A stretch of 5,594 nucleotides of DNA. Origin: an uncultured Acidimicrobiaceae bacterium. GTDB lineage: Bacteria; Actinomycetota; Acidimicrobiia; Spongiisociales; UBA5794. Location: positions 1 to 5,594 of the forward strand of contig CAMYJM010000199.1 of NCBI GenBank assembly GCA_947258635.1, given 5' to 3'. This document shows, one piece after another, positions 5,385-5,594 of this stretch. Under the pieces are notes generated by a model. That model ran no database searches, had not been told where the DNA came from, and saw only the letters and a program-made list of their open reading frames with translations. The translations under genes and the position numbers were made by a program. Each line of letters starts with the position of its first letter. Positions within the stretch are counted from its first letter, which is position 1.

Positions 5385-5594
5385 ATGGTCGAGCACGAAC
5401 ACGTATCTCTATTCGGTCCGGCGGAATGCCATTGCACCGACCAGGAAGCGGAGAACCTGGCGCTGATCACAAGATACCGAGCGGCCAAGGTGGCCGACCG
5501 GAAGCCGTTCTTGGCTCCGGCTTATCGCCGTCACCGGGCTGCCTTTCAGAACATTGGCGACATCAACGGTGTCCATCACCACGGTGACGACGCC
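5385..5594 (+). CDS. Unrecognised protein, N-terminal 70 residues, possibly SnoaL/NTF2-like
   Basis: An ATG at 5385 preceded by AAGGA (5375-5379) opens a frame that runs to the window edge. The product starts MVEHEHVSLFGPAECHCTDQ and continues with an amphipathic helix (EAENLALITRYRAAKVADR, about 21-39), then FLAPAYRRHRAAF and a His-rich NGVHHHGDDA (61-70). The order helix, then A-P-x-Y/F-x-R-H, resembles the start of SnoaL-like/NTF2-fold proteins, in which an early helix precedes a strand ending in His. This is a weak, partial match and the catalytic part is outside the window. There is no signal peptide, so it is probably cytoplasmic. The gene is separated from the peroxidase by 412 bases with hairpins, so it probably has its own promoter. 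C15 and C17 with H16 form a small C-H-C cluster that could bind metal, which is speculative. Confidence 0.6.
   Translation, partial: MVEHEHVSLFGPAECHCTDQEAENLALITRYRAAKVADRKPFLAPAYRRHRAAFQNIGDINGVHHHGDDA

Noticed and set aside
5022..5402. A 126-residue minus-strand gene
   Set aside because: Low-complexity Arg/Ser/Gly product without an RBS, running over inverted repeats and into the start of the better-supported plus-strand gene at 5385.
1..5594. CRISPR array, complete insertion sequence, phage or toxin-antitoxin module
   Set aside because: No regularly spaced repeats, no transposase or integrase motifs, and no small gene pair with antitoxin/toxin features were seen.

Overview
The window is about 5.6 kb of GC-rich DNA (roughly 60-65% G+C by eye). 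Strong purine-rich ribosome binding sites and the protein families present suggest a chromosomal piece from a high-GC Gram-positive, perhaps an actinobacterium of the Acidimicrobiia type. That taxonomic guess rests only on base composition and the style of the secreted proteins; no marker gene is present.

Layout from left to right. (1) 1-782, minus strand: the N-terminal 260 residues of an exported or membrane-anchored protein whose leader resembles the SipW-dependent (TasA/camelysin-like) type; its C-terminus lies outside the window. (2) 783-1504: about 700 bases with no gene I can support, including an AT-richer patch near 1120-1260. (3) 1505-2119, minus strand: a gene graveyard. A 64-residue piece of a TetR-family regulator, lacking both ends, runs into an N-terminally truncated LVIVD-repeat secreted protein in another frame; the LVIVD piece also carries a visible one-base frameshift. 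One long open frame runs through this debris but is a chimera, not a gene. (4) 2209-2577, plus: a small antibiotic biosynthesis monooxygenase (ABM)-like protein. A GTAAC-N5-GTTAC palindrome upstream lies between it and the TetR remnant, as if a regulator/target pair had lost its regulator. (5) 2542-3378, minus: a class I SAM-dependent methyltransferase, convergent with the monooxygenase and overlapping its 3' end by 36 bases. (6) 3647-4972, plus: a complete exported di-heme cytochrome c peroxidase/MauG-family protein with a strong RBS, followed by a GC-rich hairpin. (7) 4973-5384: a non-coding stretch rich in inverted repeats. (8) 5385-5594, plus: the first 70 residues of an unrecognised protein, possibly SnoaL/NTF2-like.

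The genes do not form an operon. Strands alternate and the functions (exported structural-type protein, small oxygenase, methyltransferase, periplasmic-type peroxidase) do not build an obvious pathway. I see no CRISPR array, phage module, complete insertion sequence or RNA gene, and no convincing new multi-gene system. The most informative parts are the TetR/LVIVD wreckage with its orphan operator, the SipW-type leader, and the repeat-rich intergenic DNA downstream of the peroxidase.
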